DNA of 64,000 nt from Rhizobium sp. 16-449-1b (GTDB taxonomy: Bacteria > Pseudomonadota > Alphaproteobacteria > Rhizobiales > Rhizobiaceae), in NCBI RefSeq assembly GCF_017741935.1, contig NZ_JAGHMH010000021.1, forward strand, positions 248,001-312,000. Direction: 5' to 3'. Position numbers and translations under genes: made by a program. The notes beneath the pieces were generated by a model. That model was not told the origin of the DNA, made no database searches, and saw nothing but the letters and a program-made list of their open reading frames with translations. Below are positions 25,929 through 34,112 of this stretch, one piece after another. The first letter of the stretch is position 1; every line of letters begins with the position of its first letter.

Positions 25929-26828
25929 TCAGGAGCGTTGACGTTCGGCCAGCGCACGCAACACATCGGGCCTACGCGGAATGGAAGGCTGCGCGCCAGC
26001 CTGCAGGCACGCCATGCTGGCTGCAACGACTGCGATTTCCGCGGCCTCCCGCAAGGAACCACCTCGATCAAGTTCCGCGGCAAAATACCCACAGAACGTA
26101 TCGCCGGCGCCGACGGTATCGAGCGGCTGAATTCCAGGAGCTGCGACTTCGAAATATTCCTCAGGTGCGGAGACGGTCACGCCTGCCGCGCCTTTGGTGA
26201 CGACAAGTATCTGGTTATTTCGACGGCTCCATGCGCGCATTGCCTCTGGGTCTTCCGCGCCGTCGCTCAGCTTTGCCCATTCATGCTGGTTCGCGATGAC
26301 GACATCCGCGAGCCGCGACAGCTTTGCGGATGTTGCATCGAAGGGTGAAACGTTAAGAACCGTTCTGACGTCGTGAAGTCTTGCAAGCTCCAGGGCCGCC
26401 TTGTTCGTGTCGAATGGAACTTCCTGCTGAAGGACGAGCAAACCCTTTTGCGCTCTGGCGACCGCAGTGGCAGCCATGTCGATATCTACGAGCCCGTTGG
26501 CGCCGGCCGCCACGACAATACAGTTCTCACCTTGCCAATCGACGTAAATGTTCGCAGAACCGGTGTCTTCCTGAACGATGGCAACATCAGAAATCGAGAC
26601 ACCGCTTTCGACCAATTCCTGGAGGGCGATCTCCGCGTGCTGGTCATCGCCAACAGCGCCAAACAAGAAGGCGTCGGCGCCGGCGCGCCTTGCCGCAAGC
26701 GCCTGGTTTGCGCCCTTGCCCCCACCGAAATGGGACCTCCCATGTGCATGGAGCGTTTCGCCAGCTTGAGGCAGGCTTTCCACTTCAAACCGAATGTCGA
26801 GATTGATTGAACCCAGAACGACGATCAT
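25929..26828 (-). CDS. Ribokinase / PfkB-family sugar kinase
   Basis: A 299-residue PfkB kinase that phosphorylates a sugar at a primary hydroxyl, most likely ribose. GSINLDIRFEVESLPQAGET and FGGGKGANQALAA near residue 37 are the ribokinase signature 1 and substrate loop; DTVGAGDTFCGYFAAEL near 245 is signature 2 with the catalytic Asp. The start MIVVLGSINLD follows the dihydropyrimidinase stop by seven bases. Linked to two nucleoside hydrolases and a nucleoside-type importer, it would remove the released ribose as ribose 5-phosphate. Confidence 0.9.
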   Translation of the reverse strand: MIVVLGSINLDIRFEVESLPQAGETLHAHGRSHFGGGKGANQALAARRAGADAFLFGAVGDDQHAEIALQELVESGVSISDVAIVQEDTGSANIYVDWQGENCIVVAAGANGLVDIDMAATAVARAQKGLLVLQQEVPFDTNKAALELARLHDVRTVLNVSPFDATSAKLSRLADVVIANQHEWAKLSDGAEDPEAMRAWSRRNNQILVVTKGAAGVTVSAPEEYFEVAAPGIQPLDTVGAGDTFCGYFAAELDRGGSLREAAEIAVVAASMACLQAGAQPSIPRRPDVLRALAERQRS

Positions 26829-26835
26829 GAGGCAC

Positions 26836-28248
26836 CTAGAGCCGACCGGCGAGGTCGCGCGAGAGAAACTGGCCGAAACCTTTCTCGACCACTGCTTGCC
26901 CATCGTCGAAAATCACCTTGCCGCGCAAGATTGTCGTCACCGGCCAGCCCGTCACCTCGATACCTTCATAGGGCGTGTAGTCGCTGCCGTGATGCATGAG
27001 GGATTGCGTCATGGTCACCTTCCTGTCCGCGTCCCAGAGCGTGATGTCGGCATCCGACCCGATCGCGATCGTACCCTTTGCCGGATACATGCCGAATAGC
27101 TTGGCGTGATTGGTCGAAGTCAGTTCAACGAAGCGTTGAAGCGAGATCCGCTCCTTCCTGACGCCTTCGGAAAACAGGATCGGCATGCGGGCAGCCACGC
27201 CTGGAATGCCGTTCGGCAGCCAACGGAATGATGTGCGCCCCTTCGGATTGGATTTGCCTTCGGCGTCCTCGTAACGAAAAGGGCAGTGGTCGGAAGAGAA
27301 GGTCTGAAAAGTACCGTTGACGATGCCGCGCCAGATCGCCTCTTGCGATGCGTGATCGCGCGGCGGCGGCGAGCAGACATATTTCGCGCCGGAATGGTCC
27401 ATGTTGAGACCCTTCAGATGATCGGCCGTCAGCACGAGATATTGCGGGCAGGTTTCCGCGTAGACCTTGATACCCCTGGATCTGGCCCACTCAATCTGCT
27501 CCATCGCCTCTTCCCCCGAGACGTGAACGATCATGACCGGGACATCGACCAGTTCGGCGTGCGCGATGGCGCGATGGGTTGCTTCCCGCTCCACCACTTG
27601 CGGCCGGGATTCGGCATGATAGTAGGGCGCGGTCTTGCCCGCCTGCTCCAGCTTGTCGGTAAGAAACTTGATCTGGTCGTAACCTTCGGCATGGATCATC
27701 ACCATTGCGCCGTACTGCCTGGCGATGCTCAACACTTCGAGGATTTCACGATCCTTCAGCACCAGATCGTCATAGGTCATGAAGATCTTCACGGACGTGT
27801 AGCCGTCGGCGATCAATGCCGGGAGTTCCTGGCCGAGCACGGCGGGCGTTGGATCGCTGATGATCAGATGAAAGCCGTAGTCGAGCAGCGAATTGCCATC
27901 TGCCTTGGCGTGATAGTCCGCCACAGCTTCGCGCAGCGATTGGCCCTTTCGCTGTAGGGCATAAGGAACGATGCAGGTGTTGCCGCCAGCCGCCGCGCTC
28001 CGGCTTCCCGTCTCAAAGCCATCCGCCATGACAATTCCCTCGCCTTGGTACTGGTCGAGATGAACATGACTATCGATACCACCAGGCAGCACCAGAAGAC
28101 CCGTTGCATCGATTTCTTCGATGCCCTTCGGCAGTCCCCGGGCGAGTGCGACGATCTTGCCGTCCGTAACCCCTATGTCGCTGCAAAATGTGTCGGCCGC
28201 CGTGACAACGGTTCCGCCACGGATGACAAGATCGAATTTCGGTTCCAT
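26836..28248 (-). CDS. Dihydropyrimidinase / hydantoinase-like amidohydrolase
   Basis: A 470-residue cyclic amidohydrolase. The metal ligands are visible: LPGGIDSHVHLDQY near residue 56, the Lys expected to be carboxylated in TSVKIFMTYDDLV near 150, then MIHAEG, MIVHVSG and FSSDHCPFRY. Family members open cyclic ureides such as dihydrouracil, hydantoin or allantoin. The ATG directly abuts the TGA of the flavin reductase gene, proof of tight cotranscription. No beta-ureidopropionase or dihydropyrimidine dehydrogenase is present nearby, so the classic reductive uracil path is unlikely to be complete here. Confidence 0.9.
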   Translation of the reverse strand: MEPKFDLVIRGGTVVTAADTFCSDIGVTDGKIVALARGLPKGIEEIDATGLLVLPGGIDSHVHLDQYQGEGIVMADGFETGSRSAAAGGNTCIVPYALQRKGQSLREAVADYHAKADGNSLLDYGFHLIISDPTPAVLGQELPALIADGYTSVKIFMTYDDLVLKDREILEVLSIARQYGAMVMIHAEGYDQIKFLTDKLEQAGKTAPYYHAESRPQVVEREATHRAIAHAELVDVPVMIVHVSGEEAMEQIEWARSRGIKVYAETCPQYLVLTADHLKGLNMDHSGAKYVCSPPPRDHASQEAIWRGIVNGTFQTFSSDHCPFRYEDAEGKSNPKGRTSFRWLPNGIPGVAARMPILFSEGVRKERISLQRFVELTSTNHAKLFGMYPAKGTIAIGSDADITLWDADRKVTMTQSLMHHGSDYTPYEGIEVTGWPVTTILRGKVIFDDGQAVVEKGFGQFLSRDLAGRL

Positions 28249-28782
28249 TCAGGCCTCCGGATGCAGTTCGTGATATTGGCGGTTCAGGTAGATCAGGCTG
28301 GTCACCTGCGAACTGTTTTTGACTGCCAGAACCTCGGCAATCATGATCGTGTGGGTGTTTACCTCGAGAGCCTGGACGATCCGGCAGTCGAAAGACACAA
28401 TCGCGTCCAGAAGAACAGGCGCGCCGGTTTCGAGAATTGCCCAGCGGCCGTGCTTGAACCGATCATCCATTTCCAGCTTGCCGACGCCTGAGAACACGCC
28501 AGACAGCTCCTCCTGACCGGCCGAGAGCGTATTGACGCAAAAGACGCCGTTTTGCTTCAGCGGGCCGTTTTGCAGACTGCGACGGTTCATGCAGACCAGA
28601 AGTGACGGCGGGGTATCGCTGATGCTGCAGACAGCGGTTGCCGTAAAACCAAGGCGCCCCGCGGGCCCGTCGGAGGTGATGACGTTCACGGCAGCGCCGA
28701 GACGGCACATGCCATCCCGGAACGCCTGCATGGATACGGTAACGTCCTCCTGGAGCTCGGTGAAATTGCCTGATCTGGGCAT
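28249..28782 (-). CDS. Flavin reductase, RutF/HpaC/StyB family
   Basis: A 177-residue NAD(P)H:flavin oxidoreductase. The FMN/FAD barrel motifs LGAAVNVITSDGPAGRLGFT, then CSISDTPPSLLVCMNR and NGVFCVNTLSAGQEEL are those of the HpaC, RutF and StyB group. It supplies reduced flavin by diffusion to a partner oxygenase. The gene lies five bases after the StyA-like monooxygenase and directly against the hydantoinase-like gene, so the pair almost certainly forms one two-component monooxygenase. Start at MPRSGNFTE; internal alternatives exist at VSMQAFRDG. Confidence 0.9.
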   Translation of the reverse strand: MPRSGNFTELQEDVTVSMQAFRDGMCRLGAAVNVITSDGPAGRLGFTATAVCSISDTPPSLLVCMNRRSLQNGPLKQNGVFCVNTLSAGQEELSGVFSGVGKLEMDDRFKHGRWAILETGAPVLLDAIVSFDCRIVQALEVNTHTIMIAEVLAVKNSSQVTSLIYLNRQYHELHPEA

Positions 28783-28787
28783 GGACG

Positions 28788-30077
28788 TCAGTATCCCGGC
28801 TGCGTGATGCCGTGGCGGGCGGCAAAGGCCTTTGCGACGTTAATATCGGTAAGGGCCGGCACGATGCTTTCCGGATGCGGGAAGCCATAATAATACGCAT
28901 CGGCTGCCCGCTCGTCGGCCCTGGCCGTATCCAGCACAATCTGCGTTGCCTCCGACGCAGGCTCAAGAAAGATCCGGGTGAGATCGCAGCCTCCGCGACC
29001 ATATTTTTCCCACATGCCGAGATTGACCTCGGTCATCCAGATTTCGTCGAACGCGGCGTCGCCGTGGCGCGCGATTTCCTGCGCGAGATATTTGGCGCTG
29101 CGGCTGGCGAAGTTCCCGCCCTGGCCACAGATCGGGTCGAAGGTAATGGCTGTGTCGCCCACCGGCATAATCAGACCGCCGGAGGGCAACCTTCCGAAGG
29201 CTTTGCGCACCGTCGGCGGGAACCGCCCAACCAGCCAACCATGCGGATCCTCATCGACATATTCCATGTCATCGACCATGTCGTGTTCCCACGGCGCGAA
29301 CTCGCGGATGATATTGCGCGCATGTTCGGTCACTTCTTGTCCCGAAGTGCTGCCGCCAAAGCGGTCCATGCGGCTTCCCTCACGCGCTTCAAAGAGAATG
29401 CCGTAGGTCGGGCCCGAGGTCTTGTGGTTGTAGGGAACCCAGAAATACTCACCGGAATCGGCGAAGAAGTCGAATTTCGTCGAACTGTAAGGCGTACGTT
29501 CGGAAAACCATTCGCGTACATGACGGCCGGACTTGCTGCGCACGATCGTCATCGCCAGATTGCGTTGCGGACGATCATAGACGCTTCGGTACGGGTCGCG
29601 CGGAATAAGCCTGCCAAGATCCGCCTTGCCGGCAGCCAGAACCGTGAGGTCGCTTTCGAGCGCGATCTTGTCGGCGCGTTCGGGCGTAACGCTTTCGATC
29701 ACAAGCCTGCCGCCGATGCCTTCGAAATCCTCAAGCCAGCGATGAATCCGCATGCGCTGATCTATCGCGCCGCCGCTGCGGCCGTATTCGATCCGACCTT
29801 TCATGACGGTGGCCTGGGGGTCGCTCGGGAAGCGGGCACTCTCGAGCAGCACCCCTTCCGCCGGGAACATGCCTTCAGACCAGAAATCCATGCCGAGTTC
29901 TCGCTCGATGTCGATAACCTCGGCATAAAGACAGGCGGTTCCGGTCGGCGCTGAATGATACAGCCATTGGTCCGGCGTCTTGTCGGAGTAGAGCGTAACG
30001 TCATAGCCCTGCTTCACAAGCGCATAGGCCAGGATGCAACCCGCCTGCCCGGAGCCAATGATCGCGATCTTTTTCAT
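28788..30077 (-). CDS. FAD-dependent monooxygenase, styrene/indole monooxygenase (StyA-like) family
   Basis: A 429-residue flavoprotein of the StyA type, group E external flavin monooxygenases. The FAD site GSGQAGCILAYALVKQGYDV starts at residue 8, and GDTAITFDPICGQGGNFASR near 305 is the second flavin motif. StyA enzymes use reduced FAD from a separate reductase, encoded by the next gene. Known members epoxidise styrene or oxidise indole, but the neighbours here concern nucleosides and cyclic ureides, so the natural substrate may be a nucleobase-like heterocycle. The ATG follows AAGGGGAAC; a longer frame upstream overlaps the nucleoside hydrolase and is rejected. Confidence 0.88.
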   Translation of the reverse strand: MKKIAIIGSGQAGCILAYALVKQGYDVTLYSDKTPDQWLYHSAPTGTACLYAEVIDIERELGMDFWSEGMFPAEGVLLESARFPSDPQATVMKGRIEYGRSGGAIDQRMRIHRWLEDFEGIGGRLVIESVTPERADKIALESDLTVLAAGKADLGRLIPRDPYRSVYDRPQRNLAMTIVRSKSGRHVREWFSERTPYSSTKFDFFADSGEYFWVPYNHKTSGPTYGILFEAREGSRMDRFGGSTSGQEVTEHARNIIREFAPWEHDMVDDMEYVDEDPHGWLVGRFPPTVRKAFGRLPSGGLIMPVGDTAITFDPICGQGGNFASRSAKYLAQEIARHGDAAFDEIWMTEVNLGMWEKYGRGGCDLTRIFLEPASEATQIVLDTARADERAADAYYYGFPHPESIVPALTDINVAKAFAARHGITQPGY

Positions 30078-30112
30078 TCTTAGTTCCCCTTGTTGCAGCC
30101 TTATTGGCCGTT

Positions 30113-31096
30113 TCAGCTTGAGTTCTTGTTCCGGCTCAGCCGCTCGACGGAGTCGACGATCATGTCGCAGAACTTCGGATGGTCGAGCGTCATCGCGACA
30201 TTGTGGCGGAAATCGACCTGCTCCGCGGCCGTTCCCCCGAAATGATGCATGCCGCCCATTTTCTCGAAGTTGCACACGGTCATCCCCCGGGTCCAGCGCC
30301 CGGCGGTTTCCACACGAATGTCGGCCTTTTCGGTCGAAAGGACAGTGGGATCGATCAAGGCAGCGACACAGACTGCGTCGTGGATAGCGGGATAGGCAAT
30401 CTGCAGGAGGTCGCCATGCGTCGTCGCGATGAAAGCCCAGATGTCCAGGATGAACTTGCTGATCGACCCGTCGATCGCGCGCACCCTGTCCTGGAGCTCC
30501 GGAGTGGCCAGTGCCTGGGTCTGCGTCAGATCGAGCCCGACCATGGTCACATCCCAATTGGCGCGAAATACGACATCGGCGGCTTCGGCGTCGGCATAGA
30601 TGTTGAACTCCGCCACTGGCGTGATGTTGCCGCGAGTATAGGATCCTCCCATCCCGACCACACGTTTCACGCGCTCGACGATGCGCGGCTCCTTGCGGAC
30701 GGCGAGTGCGATATTGGTCCAGGGGCCTACCGGCACGAGCGTGACGGTCTTGGGTTCGTGCTCCATCACGGTATCGATGATGAAGTCGACGGCGTGCCGC
30801 TTGTCGAGATCGAAGGAAGCCGGCGGCAGTTCCGGGCCGTCGAGACCCGTTTCACCGTGGATCTCGATGGCCAGAACCTGCTCGGCGACGATCGGACCGC
30901 GCGCGCCCTTGGCGACCGGCACCTTGATCCCGTAGGCAGTACAGGTGGACAGTGCATTGCGTGTCGTGTTGTCGACATTGTGGTTGCCGGACACCGTCGT
31001 TATCCCGAGCAGGTCTATCGCCGGATTGGCCGCCGCCAGCAGAATGGCGATGGCATCGTCGTGTCCAGGATCGCAATCCAGAATGATTTTTTCCAT
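30113..31096 (-). CDS. Nucleoside hydrolase (IUNH family)
   Basis: A 327-residue enzyme that cleaves the N-glycosidic bond of ribonucleosides to base and ribose. The calcium-binding DCDPGHDD motif is at residues 7-14, and IHDAVCVAALIDP near 238 carries the family's active-site His-Asp. VGPWTNIALAV and GGSYTRGNITPVAEFNIYAD are other conserved stretches. The ATG follows AAGGAG with seven bases spacing, giving a start five residues inside the longest frame. It sits between an epimerase and the two-component monooxygenase, 35 bases from the latter. Confidence 0.93.
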   Translation of the reverse strand: MEKIILDCDPGHDDAIAILLAAANPAIDLLGITTVSGNHNVDNTTRNALSTCTAYGIKVPVAKGARGPIVAEQVLAIEIHGETGLDGPELPPASFDLDKRHAVDFIIDTVMEHEPKTVTLVPVGPWTNIALAVRKEPRIVERVKRVVGMGGSYTRGNITPVAEFNIYADAEAADVVFRANWDVTMVGLDLTQTQALATPELQDRVRAIDGSISKFILDIWAFIATTHGDLLQIAYPAIHDAVCVAALIDPTVLSTEKADIRVETAGRWTRGMTVCNFEKMGGMHHFGGTAAEQVDFRHNVAMTLDHPKFCDMIVDSVERLSRNKNSS

Positions 31097-31107
31097 GAGA
31101 GTCTCCT

Positions 31108-32034
31108 TCACCTATCGTTTTTTATGAATTGTATCAGACGGTGTATCCCGTCTTTGAGTGTCACCGCCGGCTCGTATCCGAGCACCCGCCGAGCGGCATC
31201 GATGCTGAGCAGGCCGAGGGTAATGTCTTCCGGATCGGCACCTTCATCGAGACGGATGTCGGCACCGGGGATTGCTGCGCGAATGATGTCGGCAGCCTCA
31301 TCGATCGGCGGATTGATGCCGCCGCTCAGATTGAAGATGCGCTCCGAGGGCGCTTCGACGTCGAGTGCCAGGATCAGGCCGCTGGCAATGTCGTCGACAT
31401 GCACCCATTGTCGCGGAAAGCCTTGGCCATAAGGTAGGTGCGTCGCCTTTCCCTCGAGCGCATTGTCAATCATCAGCCGCAGCACGCAAGCCGTCCTGCG
31501 TCGAGGCCCATAGACGCCCGCGATGCGCAGCACGATCGCATCAAGAGCATGCTCCTCGACATAGGAAAGCACCACCGCCTCGCCCGCCACCTTGCTGGAG
31601 GCGTAGCACTGCCGCGTCAGCAGTGGGTTGCTCTCCTTGATATCGTCCTGTGGCTGGTTTCCATAAACAGTGAGCGACGAGCAGAACAACAGCCGGCAAG
31701 GGTGTCCCAGCGCGGTACGCTGGCGCGCGACCTCCGCAACGTCGATCGTGCCACCAATATTGGTGTTGAACAAAGCGGCTGGATTGTCACGACCAAGCAT
31801 CGGGCCAGAGACACCGCCGCAATGAACGATGGCGTCGACCCCGAAGCGTGCAGCGAGTTCATGGAGCCTGTGCTGGTCACCGATTTCCAGTGCGTAGGCA
31901 TTTTCGGTTAGGGTTGCGACATCGGACACCGTTCGATCCACGGCGATGACCTTACGTCCGGCACTCGCGAGCCTTTTCACGACTTCATAACCGATCAGAC
32001 CGTTGGCGCCCGTTACGAGGATCGAATTACGCAT
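31108..32034 (-). CDS. NAD-dependent epimerase/dehydratase family protein
   Basis: A 308-residue extended short-chain dehydrogenase. The NAD motif VTGANGLIGYEVV is at residues 7-19, the catalytic Ser near FCSSLTVYG and Tyr-Lys in CYASSKVAGE. Such enzymes work on sugar nucleotides, uronates or sugar acids. In this operon, between nucleoside hydrolase and importer genes, it could act on the sugar part, but no donor is defined. The start follows the importer permease by 52 bases. Confidence 0.85.
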   Translation of the reverse strand: MRNSILVTGANGLIGYEVVKRLASAGRKVIAVDRTVSDVATLTENAYALEIGDQHRLHELAARFGVDAIVHCGGVSGPMLGRDNPAALFNTNIGGTIDVAEVARQRTALGHPCRLLFCSSLTVYGNQPQDDIKESNPLLTRQCYASSKVAGEAVVLSYVEEHALDAIVLRIAGVYGPRRRTACVLRLMIDNALEGKATHLPYGQGFPRQWVHVDDIASGLILALDVEAPSERIFNLSGGINPPIDEAADIIRAAIPGADIRLDEGADPEDITLGLLSIDAARRVLGYEPAVTLKDGIHRLIQFIKNDR

Positions 32035-32086
32035 TGCATGCTACTCCCAATATGCCGGTTCCAAGCGAACGCGGACAGTGTGCCGG

Positions 32087-33007
32087 TCACGTGATGTCGA
32101 AATTCCAGCTGCCATGCTTGTTCCTCGTCCGGGCGCTGCTGATGCCGACGATGATCAATGCAATAACAGTGACGACATAGGGGATCAGCTGCAACAGCTG
32201 CGGGGCGACACCCGTTACCTCCGGCAGCCTGATCGACAGGGCCGAAGCCAGACCGAAAAGCAGCGCGACAACCGCCGTCGCAAAGGGATTGCCCTTGGCA
32301 AAGATGATCGCGGCGATCGCAATCAGACCACGGTCGTTGGTCATCTGCTTGGCGAATAGCGACACATAGCCAAGCGAAAGATAGGCGCCCGCAAGCCCGC
32401 AGAAGAAGCCCGAAGCAAGCATGGTCTCTATCTTGATGCGATCGACATTGACACCGGCGGCGGCGGCAGCAGCTTCTGCCTCGCCGACAACACGGACACG
32501 CAAGCCCCAGCGCGTCCTGTAGAGAACCCAATAGACAACCGGGATCGCAAGATAGGCGACATAGACCAGCAGCGTGTGACCGCTGACGATCGGCCCAATG
32601 AACGGGATATCCTTGACAACAGGAATGTCGATCGACGGGAAGGTCGGGATCTCGTTGGAGGTAAACATGCCGTCCTGGCCAAAGATACCTTCCAGAAGCA
32701 AAGCCGTCAGGCCATAGGCTATAAAGGTCACGGCGATGCCGGCGATGAAAATATGCGCCCTGAACCGGAGGTTGAAGGTGACCAGAAGGGCCGCCAGAAG
32801 CATGGAGCAGATGACCGCGGCTAAGATGCCGATCGTCAGGCTGCCAGTCGCATAGGCGAACGCCACGGCGGCAAAGGCGGCTATGATCATGAAACCATCG
32901 AGCGCGATGTTGAGAATACCCGCCTGGAACGTCAGCAGACCACCAAGGGCTGCCAGCACGAGCGGAGCGGAAATGCGAAGGGCAGAGAAGGCAAGTTCTT
33001 CGATCAT
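32087..33007 (-). CDS. ABC transporter permease, nucleoside/BMP type (second permease)
   Basis: A 306-residue membrane protein of the branched-chain/ribose-like permease family, similar to NupQ/RnsD permeases. It has about nine helices and the motif GGLLTFQAGILNIALDGFMIIAAF at the N terminus, typical of the BMP-linked permease pair. The start ATG is one base after the stop of the other permease. A longer upstream frame (with Pro/Arg-rich sequence) is not coding. It forms a heterodimer with the preceding permease. Confidence 0.9.
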   Translation of the reverse strand: MIEELAFSALRISAPLVLAALGGLLTFQAGILNIALDGFMIIAAFAAVAFAYATGSLTIGILAAVICSMLLAALLVTFNLRFRAHIFIAGIAVTFIAYGLTALLLEGIFGQDGMFTSNEIPTFPSIDIPVVKDIPFIGPIVSGHTLLVYVAYLAIPVVYWVLYRTRWGLRVRVVGEAEAAAAAAGVNVDRIKIETMLASGFFCGLAGAYLSLGYVSLFAKQMTNDRGLIAIAAIIFAKGNPFATAVVALLFGLASALSIRLPEVTGVAPQLLQLIPYVVTVIALIIVGISSARTRNKHGSWNFDIT

Positions 33008-33008
33008 G

Positions 33009-34112
33009 TCAGACCTCCTGAGTGGCAGGTTTCGGCTCCGCGGGTGTCGCGGCGGCTTTTTGCTTGATAGCGGCGGGCCTGCGCCGCCACGTAAATTTCG
33101 CAGCGAGGACAAGAACCACGATGAACTGAAGGACCTGAACGAAATACTTGCTGAGGCCCGTGGTCATCTGCAGTACGGCGCTTCCACCGTTCAACGTTCC
33201 GAACAGGAAGGAGGCGGCGATCACACCGAGCGGATTGGAGTTGGCGAGCATGGCAACCGCGATCCCGTCGAAGCCGAAGCCCGGCGAAAAATTGTCGTAA
33301 AAGGAGTGATACTGACCAAGCACCTGCTCGACGCCAGCAAGCCCAGCCACGCCGCCGCTTATCATCATGACCCAGAGCGCATTCGCCTTGACGTCGATGC
33401 CACCATAGTGGGCAAAACGGGGGTTGAGGCCGATCAGCTTCCAGATGAAGCCGCGCACCGTCGTCGCGTTGAAAACAAGGAAGACGATGCAGATCGCAAG
33501 GCCCAGAATGATCCCCGCATTGAGCTGTGAGTATATGGAGAACGACGGAAGATAGGCGGTCTGCGCGATATCAGGTAGCTTGTTTGTCGGACCAGGCGCC
33601 TTCAGGGCTTTCGTCGAGACGTAGCCCGTCAGAAGCAACGCGATCGGGTTCAGCATCAGGCAAACGACGAGTTCGTTGACACCGAGATAAACGCGCAGCA
33701 ACGCTGGAATCGACGCCCAAAGCAGGCCGCCCAGAAAGCCGAGCAGGATGCAGAGCGGCAGGTGAATAATGGTCGGAAGACCAACCAATGCATAGCCCGC
33801 CACACCGGCAAACAGCGCGCCGATCAGCATTTGCCCCTCGGCACCGATATTCCAGAGCCCGGCGCGGAACGCGATTGCGACCGACAGGCCGGTGAACAAC
33901 AACGGCGTCGTCATCTGAAGGGTAACCGAAAGGTTCGGCCAACCCGACAGCCCCCCTTCGAGCAGCGTCCAGTAGACCTCGACAGGATTGCGTCCGAGCA
34001 AGGCGATCAGGATTGCGCCCACCACGAAGGCTATGACGACCGCGACCACGGGGGCGATTAATGGCAACGCCAGCTTTTTTATCAGGCTCTTTTGATTTTC
34101 CATGTCGCTCAC
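33009..34112 (-). CDS. ABC transporter permease, nucleoside/BMP type (first permease)
   Basis: A 367-residue permease, NupP/RnsC-like, with about eight to ten helices and the conserved FTGLSVAIAFRAGLWNIGAEGQ stretch near residue 70. The start is a GTG whose GTGA overlaps the ATPase stop, an arrangement that couples translation; an ATG three codons later is possible. A positively charged tail (RRRPAAIKQKAAATPAEPKP) ends the protein in the cytoplasm. Confidence 0.9.
   Translation of the reverse strand: MSDMENQKSLIKKLALPLIAPVVAVVIAFVVGAILIALLGRNPVEVYWTLLEGGLSGWPNLSVTLQMTTPLLFTGLSVAIAFRAGLWNIGAEGQMLIGALFAGVAGYALVGLPTIIHLPLCILLGFLGGLLWASIPALLRVYLGVNELVVCLMLNPIALLLTGYVSTKALKAPGPTNKLPDIAQTAYLPSFSIYSQLNAGIILGLAICIVFLVFNATTVRGFIWKLIGLNPRFAHYGGIDVKANALWVMMISGGVAGLAGVEQVLGQYHSFYDNFSPGFGFDGIAVAMLANSNPLGVIAASFLFGTLNGGSAVLQMTTGLSKYFVQVLQFIVVLVLAAKFTWRRRPAAIKQKAAATPAEPKPATQEV

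Noticed and set aside
28812..29954. 380-codon plus-strand frame opposite the StyA-like gene
   Set aside because: Shadow frame in GC-rich sequence.
30179..31432. 417-codon plus-strand frame opposite nucleoside hydrolase and epimerase
   Set aside because: Spans two well-supported genes in the opposite direction, no start site.
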